This document shows positions 23,056-30,721 of a stretch of 35,069 nucleotides of DNA, in pieces; the stretch's first letter is position 1; the number at the start of each line of letters is the position of its first letter. The stretch is from Candidatus Iainarchaeum sp. (GTDB taxonomy: Archaea; Iainarchaeota; Iainarchaeia; Iainarchaeales; DTGL01). Position numbers and translations under genes: made by a program. The stretch spans positions 1 to 35,069 of the forward strand of contig JAPLVS010000012.1 of the NCBI GenBank assembly GCA_026396995.1, in the 5' to 3' direction. The notes beneath the pieces are model-generated. The model was not told the DNA's origin, ran no database searches, and saw nothing but the letters and a program-made list of their open reading frames with translations.

Positions 23056-23237
23056 AGTTCAGGCGGTGCCCCTTCTTCTCCTGTGTCTGTCGGCATCGGG
23101 ATTTTCCCTGAGTCTGCTTCGCCGCCTGCCGGAGTTGGCGTAGGCGTTGGTGTTCCGCCGCCTGTTGTCATGCACCCGCTGAACGCTGTTATGGCAATCA
23201 TGCCGATTAAGATTATTGCGATTAATTTCCAGTTCAT
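23046..23237 (-). CDS. Small lipoprotein with Thr/Pro linker
   Basis: A 63-residue lipoprotein. The signal peptide ends in FSGCM (lipobox Cys22), followed by Gly and a Thr-Pro repeat and then an acidic Pro-rich end without a folded domain. The N-terminal half resembles that of the lipoprotein at 12035-13564 (FSGCTQ, GGG, TPTP). The ATG directly follows the stop of the 1200-residue secreted protein and has a strong GGTGGGG site, so the two are co-expressed. It could be a short membrane-anchored partner, or the remains of a longer lipoprotein. Confidence 0.75.
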   Translation of the reverse strand: MNWKLIAIILIGMIAITAFSGCMTTGGGTPTPTPTPAGGEADSGKIPMPTDTGEEGAPPELPL

Positions 23238-26200
23238 TTACCCCACCTCCGGGAGCGCTGGCAGTTCAGGAATGTCAGGAATGGGCGTGTCGGTGCCTGC
23301 AAGGATGCACTTGTCTTCGGCGTAAACAGCAAGCGCTTTTCCAAGGTGTTCTGCTGCAAGCGTTGTCTCAAGCGCGTTCACCCACTGTGTTCCTTCGGTG
23401 TCGTAAAAGAAAGCGCCTTTCAGTTTGCAGTCGCCCATTTTCCCTATCTGTTTTTCGAACATGTCCTTGAGCACAGGCACGAAATTCCATCCTTTTTGCA
23501 ACGGCTTCAGTTCAAACAATGAGGTCGGCGCTACGAGCTCTGCCTTTATGGTGCAGGCTTCTTTTGGATTATAGAGCCAATAGGCCTTTCCTGCTTCGGC
23601 CTTTTTGGCTTTCTCGAACTTGCCTTCCTTGTATTCGAAGAGCCTGAAATCGCCAAGGCTGCAGTTGCTCATTTCAATGGTTTTTATCTCGCCTGGAATC
23701 GAGAACAAATTCCAGCCTTTTGCGATTGAGATTTTGAATTCAAGGCCTGTGCCTTTCTCGGTCACAATGAATTCGGCGTAATCCGACCAGATTGCCTTTG
23801 CTGTGATTTCAAAGTCGCCGACTGTGACCGACTGGCCTTCCTGCAATTTGTATATCTGGAACGGCATAGGAATCTCTATCGGCGCAACCGGCTCAGCCTT
23901 CTGGGGCTGGCTTGCGGATGTGGCACCGCTTATGGCTGCAACCAGTGGAACCGGCATAGTTGCAGATGCTTGGCCTCCCGAAGTCGTACTGCCTGAATTC
24001 GATTCGATGATTGAGCTTTTCGAGTTTTCCGAAATCTGCTGGCTGCTTACTGTTGTCCCCATGCTTCCCTTTTCAAAGAGGTAATTGCTTACGCCGATTT
24101 TGACTGTCGGCGTCGAAGTGCAGGTGCTGCTTGTTTCGGCGCAGGCAATGTCTTCTTCGCCTATGCCGAGCATGTCTATCAGCATGTTCGCTTCAAGCAC
24201 CCTTGCCTTCATGTTTTCCTTCAGTTTGAATTGTTCGCCTACCTGTACATTGATTGTGTCGTCGCTGTACGGCAGTTCTTCAGCCAAGAACTTGGCGCTG
24301 CCCCCGGCAAGGCCGAGCAGTGAAAGCTTTATCTCGTAAATCTTGAGGCTTTCGCCGAGCTTCAGCACATAGGTTTTCTTGTAGAACACTGCGCCGCTTG
24401 AGCCGCCGCTTATAGCCGGCATTTCCTGTGTGCTGCTTTGCACTCCGGCGGTTGCCATATTTTCCTTTATGGTGTCGGTTTTCTGCTTTGCCTCTTCAGT
24501 CAAAGGCAAAGGCACGACGCCCCAGCCTTTCTTCCAGACAGAAACGATTGCATAACCGTCTTCAGAGGCTGCAACCGATTGCTGTAAAGTGACAAAGATG
24601 TCCCTGTCTATTATCAATGCGGTCTGACCGTCTGCCAATTTGAATTCTTCGCCGAGCGCAACCTTGATGTAGTCGATGTCGTCCTCGATTTTGTTCACCA
24701 CAAAGACCGCGTTGTTCCCGTTAAGGCCTGCGAAGTAAATCTTGTATTCGCCTATGTTCTGGGTTTCGCCTTCACTGATTGCAATCGGCGTGACCTTGTA
24801 TTCCCCGCCTATGCAGTTTGTTTCCCCGATGCAGTTGGCTCTGACCGGAATGCTCACAAGCAGTTTTGCCCTTGCCCTCATGTCGCACCATATCTGTATG
24901 CATTTCCCGCTTTCCTTGCATTTTTCCTGCACCGGGCAGTCTGCGGCCATATCGATGCCTTCGAGCATTATTTTCATCAGTTCTTTCTTTTCAGGCGAAA
25001 GGATTTTTGCGCTGTCACCATTGCCAATTTCGAATTTGTCGCCGAGGAATGCGGTGATTGCATTGCCTGTTTCCGCCTTTGTTATTGTCAGGTTTGCGTA
25101 AGGCTTTCCCCCGATGCATTGTGTCATGTTTTCTGTTCCGTCTGTCGTGGTCGTGCACTGTGGGAAAAGGACGCTGTTCAAGGTTATGGTGTGATCGAGG
25201 ATGGTTGCGCTTTCCCCTGCTTTTATTTTCACCCACTGGTCAGAACCGTATGTTGCGCCCCTGACTGAAAGCTTTACGGTATAAGATTCGACGTCCATGC
25301 CTTCAAGTTTTGCTGTGAGGCCTGTTTCGCTGACTATTGCTTTTTCCCCGAGGGAAAGATTGAATGGTTCGCCCAATTTAACCCATTTCTCGGTGTCATA
25401 ATTGCTTTCTTCAAGCAATTGCCTCCATTCTTCGATCATTTTGAGCGCGTAAGTTATTGCTTCCGGCTCTTTTGCCAGAAGGCACCAAGCAACACTGTTT
25501 TCCTTTGGTGAAATGGCGTACATTTTTTGTATCGGCATGTCCGCGCCGCACTGCATGGTGCCATTTTCGAGCGTGATGCAGCAGCTTGTATCGCTCAATT
25601 GGAGCTCGAAAAAGCCTTTTGCGTCAAGGTTTTTCAGGAATTCTTCCGCCTTTTCGCTGCTTGTGTAGCCTTTCTTTTTTGACCTCTGCCCGTTCAGGTA
25701 AGTGGTTTCCAAAATCAGCCCGCTTTTGTACAATTCAAGGGTTTTTTCCGAGTATGCCAGCCCGCCTGCCGAAGCATAATAGAAAACAGGCATTTCGTCA
25801 GCCGGCTCTTCAGACCCGCCCTGGCAGTCGTAACCGACAATGCATTTTTTTCCGTTTATTTCCCCGTATTTGGGTTCTATTGTGCCGTTCGGGCAGAATT
25901 CCGGGGATGGCGTTGAAATGAGCGGGCACGAGCTGTCTGTTTCCTCCTCGCATTTCCCACTCACGTATTCTACAACCAAATCGGTTTTTGTGGATGCAGC
26001 GCATGCAGCGCAGGCGTTGCTGAAAGTCTTTTTGTATTTTGTGTAACCGCCGTCAGTATTGAACTGTTCTATTGTCGCGCAGACAGGCGCGTATTCCTGG
26101 GTGCAAATTGTGGGCTGGGCTTTTGCAGAGCAGGCCCCGACAGAATAAACCGTTGTCGTGCTGGCGCCCCCTCCCATTGTTGTTGTCGTCTCTGTCGAAA

Positions 26201-26840
26201 CAACAACATTCGGCTGCGTGACAGTTTTGCATTCTGAGGTGGTTTCTTCAGGGCATGGCTTGAATTCGCAGTTGTTGTTGGGGTCCCTTGCGACATATGA
26301 GCCGTCGGAGCAGATTTTGGCTTCCTGCGTGCAGGCTACCGGCGAAAGCGCTTTCACGCATTCTTCCTTTGTTTCGAAGGTCTGTAGTCCATAATACATG
26401 TAGAGGCCGCAGAATTCCTTGTAACCGCATTCCTTTGTGGTGCTGTCGAACCAGTAAAGGTTTTTGCATTCGCTTTCAGGCGTTGGCGTCGGAGTCGGCT
26501 GCACTGTCGGCGTGGATACCACAATGCAGGTCACTTGCGTCGGGAATAATTTGACCACAGTGCATTTTTTTGAAGCGCAGTTCTGGCAGGGGTCGCCGTA
26601 ATAGCAATAGGCTTGTTCCGAATCCTCGAACTTGTAGCATTTCAGGTTGGCGCTGCAGTTTGAAGCAGCATCGCAGTACTGCCTTTCAGGGCATGGCTTG
26701 AATTCGCAGTTGTTGTTGGGATCCCTGGACACGGATGTCCCGTCCGGGCATTTTTTCGAATCTGATGTGCAGGAAGCTGCAAAAACAGCCCCTGCAAACA
26801 AAACCGTTAAAGCCAAAATTACCAATAGCCCTTTCTTCAT
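23238..26840 (-). CDS. Giant secreted multidomain protein with Kazal-like segment
   Basis: Secreted protein of 1200 residues, function unknown. After the signal peptide (to about 22) come two copies of a Cys module ending RDPNNNCEFKPCPE (near 30-55 and 180-200), Thr/Pro linkers, and a Kazal-like segment (about 245-300: CTQEYAPVCAT, TFSNACAAC, YVSGKC), a fold typical of serine-protease inhibitors. The middle has several beta segments of type VxLGExFxLxxGxxA (near 490, 720 and 880). A Ser/Thr-rich region near 930-980 is followed by two GWNLFSIP/GWNFVPV segments with GKAYWLYN. No C-terminal membrane anchor is visible. The ATG at 26840 has a strong AGGTGG site; longer readings are unlikely. It is followed directly by a small lipoprotein. 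Confidence 0.82.
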   Translation of the reverse strand: MKKGLLVILALTVLFAGAVFAASCTSDSKKCPDGTSVSRDPNNNCEFKPCPERQYCDAASNCSANLKCYKFEDSEQAYCYYGDPCQNCASKKCTVVKLFPTQVTCIVVSTPTVQPTPTPTPESECKNLYWFDSTTKECGYKEFCGLYMYYGLQTFETKEECVKALSPVACTQEAKICSDGSYVARDPNNNCEFKPCPEETTSECKTVTQPNVVVSTETTTTMGGGASTTTVYSVGACSAKAQPTICTQEYAPVCATIEQFNTDGGYTKYKKTFSNACAACAASTKTDLVVEYVSGKCEEETDSSCPLISTPSPEFCPNGTIEPKYGEINGKKCIVGYDCQGGSEEPADEMPVFYYASAGGLAYSEKTLELYKSGLILETTYLNGQRSKKKGYTSSEKAEEFLKNLDAKGFFELQLSDTSCCITLENGTMQCGADMPIQKMYAISPKENSVAWCLLAKEPEAITYALKMIEEWRQLLEESNYDTEKWVKLGEPFNLSLGEKAIVSETGLTAKLEGMDVESYTVKLSVRGATYGSDQWVKIKAGESATILDHTITLNSVLFPQCTTTTDGTENMTQCIGGKPYANLTITKAETGNAITAFLGDKFEIGNGDSAKILSPEKKELMKIMLEGIDMAADCPVQEKCKESGKCIQIWCDMRARAKLLVSIPVRANCIGETNCIGGEYKVTPIAISEGETQNIGEYKIYFAGLNGNNAVFVVNKIEDDIDYIKVALGEEFKLADGQTALIIDRDIFVTLQQSVAASEDGYAIVSVWKKGWGVVPLPLTEEAKQKTDTIKENMATAGVQSSTQEMPAISGGSSGAVFYKKTYVLKLGESLKIYEIKLSLLGLAGGSAKFLAEELPYSDDTINVQVGEQFKLKENMKARVLEANMLIDMLGIGEEDIACAETSSTCTSTPTVKIGVSNYLFEKGSMGTTVSSQQISENSKSSIIESNSGSTTSGGQASATMPVPLVAAISGATSASQPQKAEPVAPIEIPMPFQIYKLQEGQSVTVGDFEITAKAIWSDYAEFIVTEKGTGLEFKISIAKGWNLFSIPGEIKTIEMSNCSLGDFRLFEYKEGKFEKAKKAEAGKAYWLYNPKEACTIKAELVAPTSLFELKPLQKGWNFVPVLKDMFEKQIGKMGDCKLKGAFFYDTEGTQWVNALETTLAAEHLGKALAVYAEDKCILAGTDTPIPDIPELPALPEVG
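26247..26720 (-). repeat. Perfect 36-base direct repeat within the giant secreted protein gene
   Basis: Bases 26247-26282 and 26685-26720 are identical over 36 bases, 438 bases apart (146 codons). They encode the shared end of the two RDPNNNCEFKPCPE modules. Third codon positions are identical too, so the copies come from recent duplication or gene conversion rather than from protein-level constraint. Confidence 0.85.
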
Positions 26841-27008
26841 CAAACCACCTGCCAATTTTCTAAACAGAATGCAATCCATTACGCATTCATTGTATTTATT
26901 CTTAACGCATTCCAGGCTAAAAAGCCTTTTGGAAACGTTCGGCTTTCTGCGAATCCGGCGAAAGGAGCATTTTTATTTTTTTTCTGCCCTTTTCTTGCGG
27001 TGATGTTT

Positions 27009-27182
27009 ATGAAAAGGGCTTACAAGGAAGTAATGGACCAACTCATTGAATGGGAATACCACGAATTATTGGAGCAGCACACGCTGGCGGAATTGAAGGC
27101 GCTACAGAAAAAATTCGAAAAGCACAGGAAAGAATTACTGAAAGCGCTCAAAGAAAAAGAAAAGCACGGCGAAAGGGATTAA
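27009..27182 (+). CDS. Small charged helical protein
   Basis: Unrecognised 57-residue protein that is almost entirely helical and highly charged (KALQKKFEKHRKELLKALKEKEK), probably a short coiled coil. I used the ATG at 27009, with GGTGA just upstream; in-frame GTG at 27000 and ATG at 27003 are alternatives, and a T-rich TATA-like run near 26969-26982 would suit these leaderless starts. It stands alone, divergent from the giant secreted protein gene and convergent with kae1. Confidence 0.6.
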   Translation: MKRAYKEVMDQLIEWEYHELLEQHTLAELKALQKKFEKHRKELLKALKEKEKHGERD

Positions 27183-27204
27183 GAAACGAAAGTGATTAGG
27201 AAAA

Positions 27205-28236
27205 TCAAATCCATTTGACTTCTGTCTCTTCGACCCTGAAGTCCTGCCTTACAGCGCTCTCCGCGATTTTTGTGCGCTTTCCGTGGGCGAATTCAAGCAA
27301 TCCCTGCCAGGCAATCATTGCGCCGTTGTCCACGCAGTACTGCATTTCAGGCACAAACAATTTTGCACCGCGCTCCTCGCACATTTTGCCGAGCATTCCC
27401 CTCAGCGCTTTGCTTGAAGCCACGCCGCCGACCAAAAGCACTTCTTTGCGCTCTGTGTGCGCGAGCGCCCTCTCTGTCGCCTCGCAAAGCATTGCGAAGG
27501 CCGTGTGCAAAAGGCTGTAAGCCAAATCCTTTTCAGGCACTTTCCCTATCTTTCCTTCTGCTGCTGTCTGCAATCCTGCAAAAACCAAATCAGTGCCTTT
27601 GACAGAATAAGGCAATTCGATGTAATTTTTTCCCTCGAAATACCATTCGTCCAGCACTGGCCCTGCTGGGAAACCAAGCCCCAGTTTCCGCCCGAAAGAA
27701 TCGAGCAGGTTCCCTATCCCGATGTCGAGGGTTTCGCCGAAAACCGCATAATGTTTTTTTGTGAGGCCGATTATCTGCGTGTTCCCGCCGCTCGCATAAA
27801 CCACAATCGGATTTTTTGCGCCCGTGAGCAGGCGGCCGATTTCGATGTGCGCGATGCAATGGTTCACTCCAACCAAAGGCAGGTTATGTATAAGGCTCAA
27901 TGTGCGGGCTGCAGTTGCTCCGACTTTCAGTGCCGGCCCCAATCCTGGGCCCTGCGCAAAAGCGACCAGTGAAATGTCTTCAATTTTCAGGCCGCTTTTT
28001 TCAAGCGCCCTCGAAATCACCGGCACCGCATTCTGCAGGTGGAAGTCGGCTGCCTCCTGCGGCCTTATGCCGCCTTCTTTTGTCCTGAATGCGGAGCGCT
28101 CGTTTGCAAGGATGCAGCCTCTGCTGTCGGCGATGCCTGCGCTGAAAGTATGTGCCGTTGACTCAAGGCCAAGGCAGACAGTTTTCTTGGCCTTCCCAGG
28201 CCTTTTTCCTGCGGTTTTCTTGCTTTTTGCGTGCAT
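27205..28236 (-). CDS. kae1: tRNA threonylcarbamoyltransferase Kae1 (KEOPS)
   Basis: Catalytic subunit of KEOPS, which transfers the threonylcarbamoyl group to A37 of tRNA. The protein has 343 residues with an ASKHA fold. Metal-binding histidines sit in GVNHCIAHIE, and the nucleotide-binding elements are YASGGNTQI, GGVASSKALR and DNGAMIAW. A basic N-terminal extension of about 20 residues precedes VCLGLESTA. The segment usually written GIHPREAA reads GIRPQEAADFH here. The ATG at 28236 lies two bases after the CPBP protease stop; a GTG at 28245 would overlap it. It is the last gene of the large translation operon, and Bud32 is encoded separately at 20601-21206. Confidence 0.95.
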   Translation of the reverse strand: MHAKSKKTAGKRPGKAKKTVCLGLESTAHTFSAGIADSRGCILANERSAFRTKEGGIRPQEAADFHLQNAVPVISRALEKSGLKIEDISLVAFAQGPGLGPALKVGATAARTLSLIHNLPLVGVNHCIAHIEIGRLLTGAKNPIVVYASGGNTQIIGLTKKHYAVFGETLDIGIGNLLDSFGRKLGLGFPAGPVLDEWYFEGKNYIELPYSVKGTDLVFAGLQTAAEGKIGKVPEKDLAYSLLHTAFAMLCEATERALAHTERKEVLLVGGVASSKALRGMLGKMCEERGAKLFVPEMQYCVDNGAMIAWQGLLEFAHGKRTKIAESAVRQDFRVEETEVKWI

Positions 28237-28238
28237 TT

Positions 28239-28808
28239 TTACCACATTAATGACAAAAATATGATGAAATTATATGCCATATGTGCTAAAATATTGATTG
28301 TGAGGTTTTTTGAGCGATAATAGAATGCAGCAAGCAAGGCTCCAAGGGCGAGTGCCCCGATTATTTCCCCGATTGAGCCGTAGCCATAGTGGGCAAGCGC
28401 GAACACAAGCGATGAGCCTATTATGCCGATTGCAGGCCCGGATTTGCTTAGCTCCCGAAACAGGAAGCCGCGGAAGAAAATTTCCTCGCATGGCACCCTT
28501 ACCAGGAGGATGTATGCCGCAAGCAGTGGCACTGCAAGCACTTCCAATGCAGTTTTTTCAACAAGCGCGGTATCGTTCAGGCCTAAAAGAGTCAGGGGAA
28601 TCCCGAGCAGGAATGCTGCAAGCAGTAGAAACCCAAGAAGCGTGGCTGCCTTTTTCAGGGTTGCGATTGCATTTTCTTTCCTGAGCCCAAGTTCCCTGAG
28701 AAGCGCTCCGGCTTTCTCTTTTGAAAGCGGCGGCTTAAGGCCTTTTTCTATCCAGAGCCATGAAAGCGGAACGAAAACGAAAAATATGTCCAAAAGCCAG
28801 TAGACCAT
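28239..28808 (-). CDS. CPBP-family intramembrane metalloprotease (CAAX protease-like)
   Basis: Membrane protein of 189 residues with about six helices and the three motifs of the CPBP/Abi family: the Glu-Glu pair with Arg in CEEIFFRGFLF, FALAHYGYGS, and NILAHMAYN, which together bind the catalytic metal. Members cleave prenylated or membrane proteins, but the substrate here is unknown. The ATG at 28808 follows the eS31 stop by seven bases; a longer reading into the eS31 gene has no support. It sits between a ribosomal protein and Kae1, where a protease is not usually found. Confidence 0.85.
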   Translation of the reverse strand: MVYWLLDIFFVFVPLSWLWIEKGLKPPLSKEKAGALLRELGLRKENAIATLKKAATLLGFLLLAAFLLGIPLTLLGLNDTALVEKTALEVLAVPLLAAYILLVRVPCEEIFFRGFLFRELSKSGPAIGIIGSSLVFALAHYGYGSIGEIIGALALGALLAAFYYRSKNLTINILAHMAYNFIIFLSLMW

Positions 28809-28815
28809 GGGAATG

Positions 28816-29019
28816 CTACTTTGTCCATTTGGTGTAAGAGCAGTGCCCGCAAACCAGCCTGTCCTTGTGCTCTGCCAGGAAAACCCCAGGACCGCACTTC
28901 GGGCATGTTTGTTTCTTTCTTTCAAGCCTGCCTTCCTTTATTTCGTAGTAAGCGGACTTCTTCATTTTGAGTTTTTTCTTTTTCTGCTTTTTCCCTGATT
29001 TTTCCCCTTTTTCAACCAT
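28816..29019 (-). CDS. rps27ae: Ribosomal protein eS31 (S27ae)
   Basis: Zinc-ribbon protein of the small ribosomal subunit, 67 residues. The ribbon is complete: CPKC and CGHC pairs separated by [14 protein letters not shown], ending YTKWTK. It lacks ubiquitin, as archaeal forms do. The N-terminal 20 residues are extended and strongly basic. The ATG has GGTGA upstream. It lies between eS24 and the CPBP protease in the operon. Confidence 0.93.
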   Translation of the reverse strand: MVEKGEKSGKKQKKKKLKMKKSAYYEIKEGRLERKKQTCPKCGPGVFLAEHKDRLVCGHCSYTKWTK

Positions 29020-29040
29020 TTGTGCTCACCTTATTTTCCC

Positions 29041-29448
29041 TCACTTTTTCTCGGCTTTTTCCGCAGGCTTTTCAGCCGGCTTTGCCTCTTTCTTTTCAGG
29101 CTTTTCGCTTTTGGCCTCTTCCTTTTTTTCGGCGCCCTTTTCTTCCTTTGCCTCTTCTTTACCTTTTTTCTTGCCTTTTATTTCCCTTTCGGCAAGGAAT
29201 TTGGGCTCAACCAATTTGAACGTGCCTTCGTCGGAATAAATGAATGCCTTGCCTGTCGCCCTGTGTTCGCCGAAGCACTGCCTTTCCCAGTAAATCGAAA
29301 TCAGTTCTTCTTTTGCGTTTTTGAGGGCTGCAATCCTTCTCCGCAATTCGACCCTTGCCGGGGTTTTTTCCGCATCTTCTATCTCGAATTCTATTTCTGT
29401 CCTTTTCAGCAGCTTGTCCTCTTTTTCCCTTGTAATCTTCAAGTCCAT
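29041..29448 (-). CDS. rps24e: Ribosomal protein eS24
   Basis: Small-subunit ribosomal protein of 135 residues. The eS24 core spans about 1-95: MDLKITREKEDKLLKR, the helix VELRRRIAALKNAKEELISI and GKAFIYSDEGTFKLVEP. The last 45 residues form a low-complexity Lys/Glu/Ala/Pro tail, much longer than in typical archaeal eS24 (about 100 residues). I chose the ATG at 29448, which has AGGTGAGG upstream; an in-frame GTG at 29457 overlaps spt4. Confidence 0.93.
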   Translation of the reverse strand: MDLKITREKEDKLLKRTEIEFEIEDAEKTPARVELRRRIAALKNAKEELISIYWERQCFGEHRATGKAFIYSDEGTFKLVEPKFLAEREIKGKKKGKEEAKEEKGAEKKEEAKSEKPEKKEAKPAEKPAEKAEKK

Positions 29449-29453
29449 TTCCC

Positions 29454-29651
29454 TCACCTGCTAAGCCTGAGCGCGTGCTTCCCGATTGTGGAAACGCCCA
29501 TTTTCTGCGCAATCTCGGAATTCTGCGGGTCGAGTATTGCGACATACCCGCGCCAGAATGTCGTGAAAGAGGTGCTTCCGCAGACCGGGCACTCCTTTCC
29601 CTTCTCTATTATTTTCCTGCAGTTCCTGCAGGCTTTTCCCTTGATCGTCAT
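29454..29651 (-). CDS. spt4: Transcription elongation factor Spt4 (RpoE'')
   Basis: Zinc protein of 65 residues that pairs with Spt5 to keep archaeal RNA polymerase closed and processive. The CxxC pairs (ACRNC and CPVCGS) and the body WRGYVAILDPQNSEIAQKMGV are diagnostic, and the length is normal. The ATG overlaps the Rpo7 stop as ATGA, so translation is probably coupled. The stop is within the ribosome-binding site of eS24. Confidence 0.95.
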   Translation of the reverse strand: MTIKGKACRNCRKIIEKGKECPVCGSTSFTTFWRGYVAILDPQNSEIAQKMGVSTIGKHALRLSR

Positions 29652-30298
29652 TTCTTGCCCCCCTCTCTTCTTGCTCCGCCCCTTCCCTGCTTTTCCATTT
29701 CTGGCTTCTTTGCCTTCACGGTTCTTTCGGTTTTCCTGGGTTTGCCTTTCCTTGTGTCCTTTATTTCCTGTTCAACCCATGCGTCTTTTCCGAGGAACGG
29801 CTGCCTCATTGTAAGGCCGAGCTTCGAGTCCTGCAAGGTGCCTTTCAGGCTTATGGTCACAATCCTTGCAAGAACCCTGTCCTCGACCTTGATTTTTTTC
29901 TTGCTTTCCTTTCCTGTGAAGCATGCGGCTTTTGAATCGTAATTGAGGTATTCGTCCATTATCTGGCTTACGTGGATAAGCCCTTCCATTGGCCCGACTC
30001 CCACGAATGCCCCGAATTCAGTTATTTCGCTTACCTTTGCCTCGACCAGTTCGTGCATTTCAGGCTTGAACACGAGCAGTTCAATGTCTGTTTTATAGTA
30101 TGCCGCGCCGTCCCCAAGGACAACCTTTCCTTCGCCGCTTTTCACGGCGCTTATCACTGCAACGATGACCCCGAGGTCCTCGTCTATCAGGCCTTCGTAT
30201 TCTTCCTGGGTCAGGTTGACCAGCGCTTCTTTCATCTGCTTGCCGAATTTTTCCGGCGGCACCCTCACAGTGTCCTTTATTTTCACAACCTCAAACAT
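29648..30298 (-). CDS. rpoE1: RNA polymerase subunit Rpo7 (RpoE')
   Basis: Stalk subunit of archaeal RNA polymerase, the homologue of Rpb7, which works with Rpo4 in open-complex formation and binds exiting RNA. Residues 1-80 form the N-terminal tip domain (MFEVVKIKDTVRVPPEKF), and 82-175 the S1/OB domain (EAKVSEITEFGAFVGVGPMEGLIHVSQI). The protein has 216 residues, longer than the usual 180-190, because of a basic Lys/Arg/Gly-rich tail after RQPFLGKDAWV. The ATG at 30298 has AGGTGG upstream. Confidence 0.95.
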   Translation of the reverse strand: MFEVVKIKDTVRVPPEKFGKQMKEALVNLTQEEYEGLIDEDLGVIVAVISAVKSGEGKVVLGDGAAYYKTDIELLVFKPEMHELVEAKVSEITEFGAFVGVGPMEGLIHVSQIMDEYLNYDSKAACFTGKESKKKIKVEDRVLARIVTISLKGTLQDSKLGLTMRQPFLGKDAWVEQEIKDTRKGKPRKTERTVKAKKPEMEKQGRGGARREGGKK

Positions 30299-30315
30299 TT
30301 TGCATCCACCTGCTG

Positions 30316-30717
30316 TCATTCGATTTCAATCAGTTTCCCTTTTTTCAAATAAATAATCCTTCCACCAAAGCCTTTAATTCTTTTCTTAAGCTCGCTGTCG
30401 CTTGTCGCCACAATGAAACCGCCAGATGCCTTTTCGGCAAGGCAGTCGTCAGCATTCGCGCAGCCGTTCTCGAGCGTTTTCACATTATTGGCCTTTAGGG
30501 CCTTCCTTACGATTTCCACATCCTGCCTTTTGCCTTTCCTTCCCTTCAATGTGTCCAGCTCCCTCAAAACGCTTTCAGTGACAAAAAACTCAGCATCCGC
30601 AACTTTTTCCTTTATGCCTTCGAAAACGCGCGCCTTGTTTTCGGGAATCGAAAGGAGCAGGCTGGTGTCGAAAACAACCCTATTCGGCCCTTCTGCGCTT
30701 GCCGCTTTGCCAAGCAC
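30316..30717 (-). CDS. PIN-domain protein, Fcf1/Utp24-like (COG1412)
   Basis: A single PIN nuclease-like domain of 133 residues. Acidic residues expected for metal binding are visible: Asp in VVFDTSLLL, Glu in TESVLRELD, Asp in NADDCLAE and Asp in VATSDSELKKR. The end, GGRIIYLKKGKLIEI, is typical of the archaeal Fcf1-like group, thought to act in rRNA processing. This gene commonly lies between aIF2-gamma and Rpo7 in archaea, as here. I chose the GTG at 30717, four bases after the aIF2-gamma stop; a TTG at 30744 would overlap that gene by 23 bases. Confidence 0.85.
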   Translation of the reverse strand: MLGKAASAEGPNRVVFDTSLLLSIPENKARVFEGIKEKVADAEFFVTESVLRELDTLKGRKGKRQDVEIVRKALKANNVKTLENGCANADDCLAEKASGGFIVATSDSELKKRIKGFGGRIIYLKKGKLIEIE

Positions 30718-30721
30718 CGCC

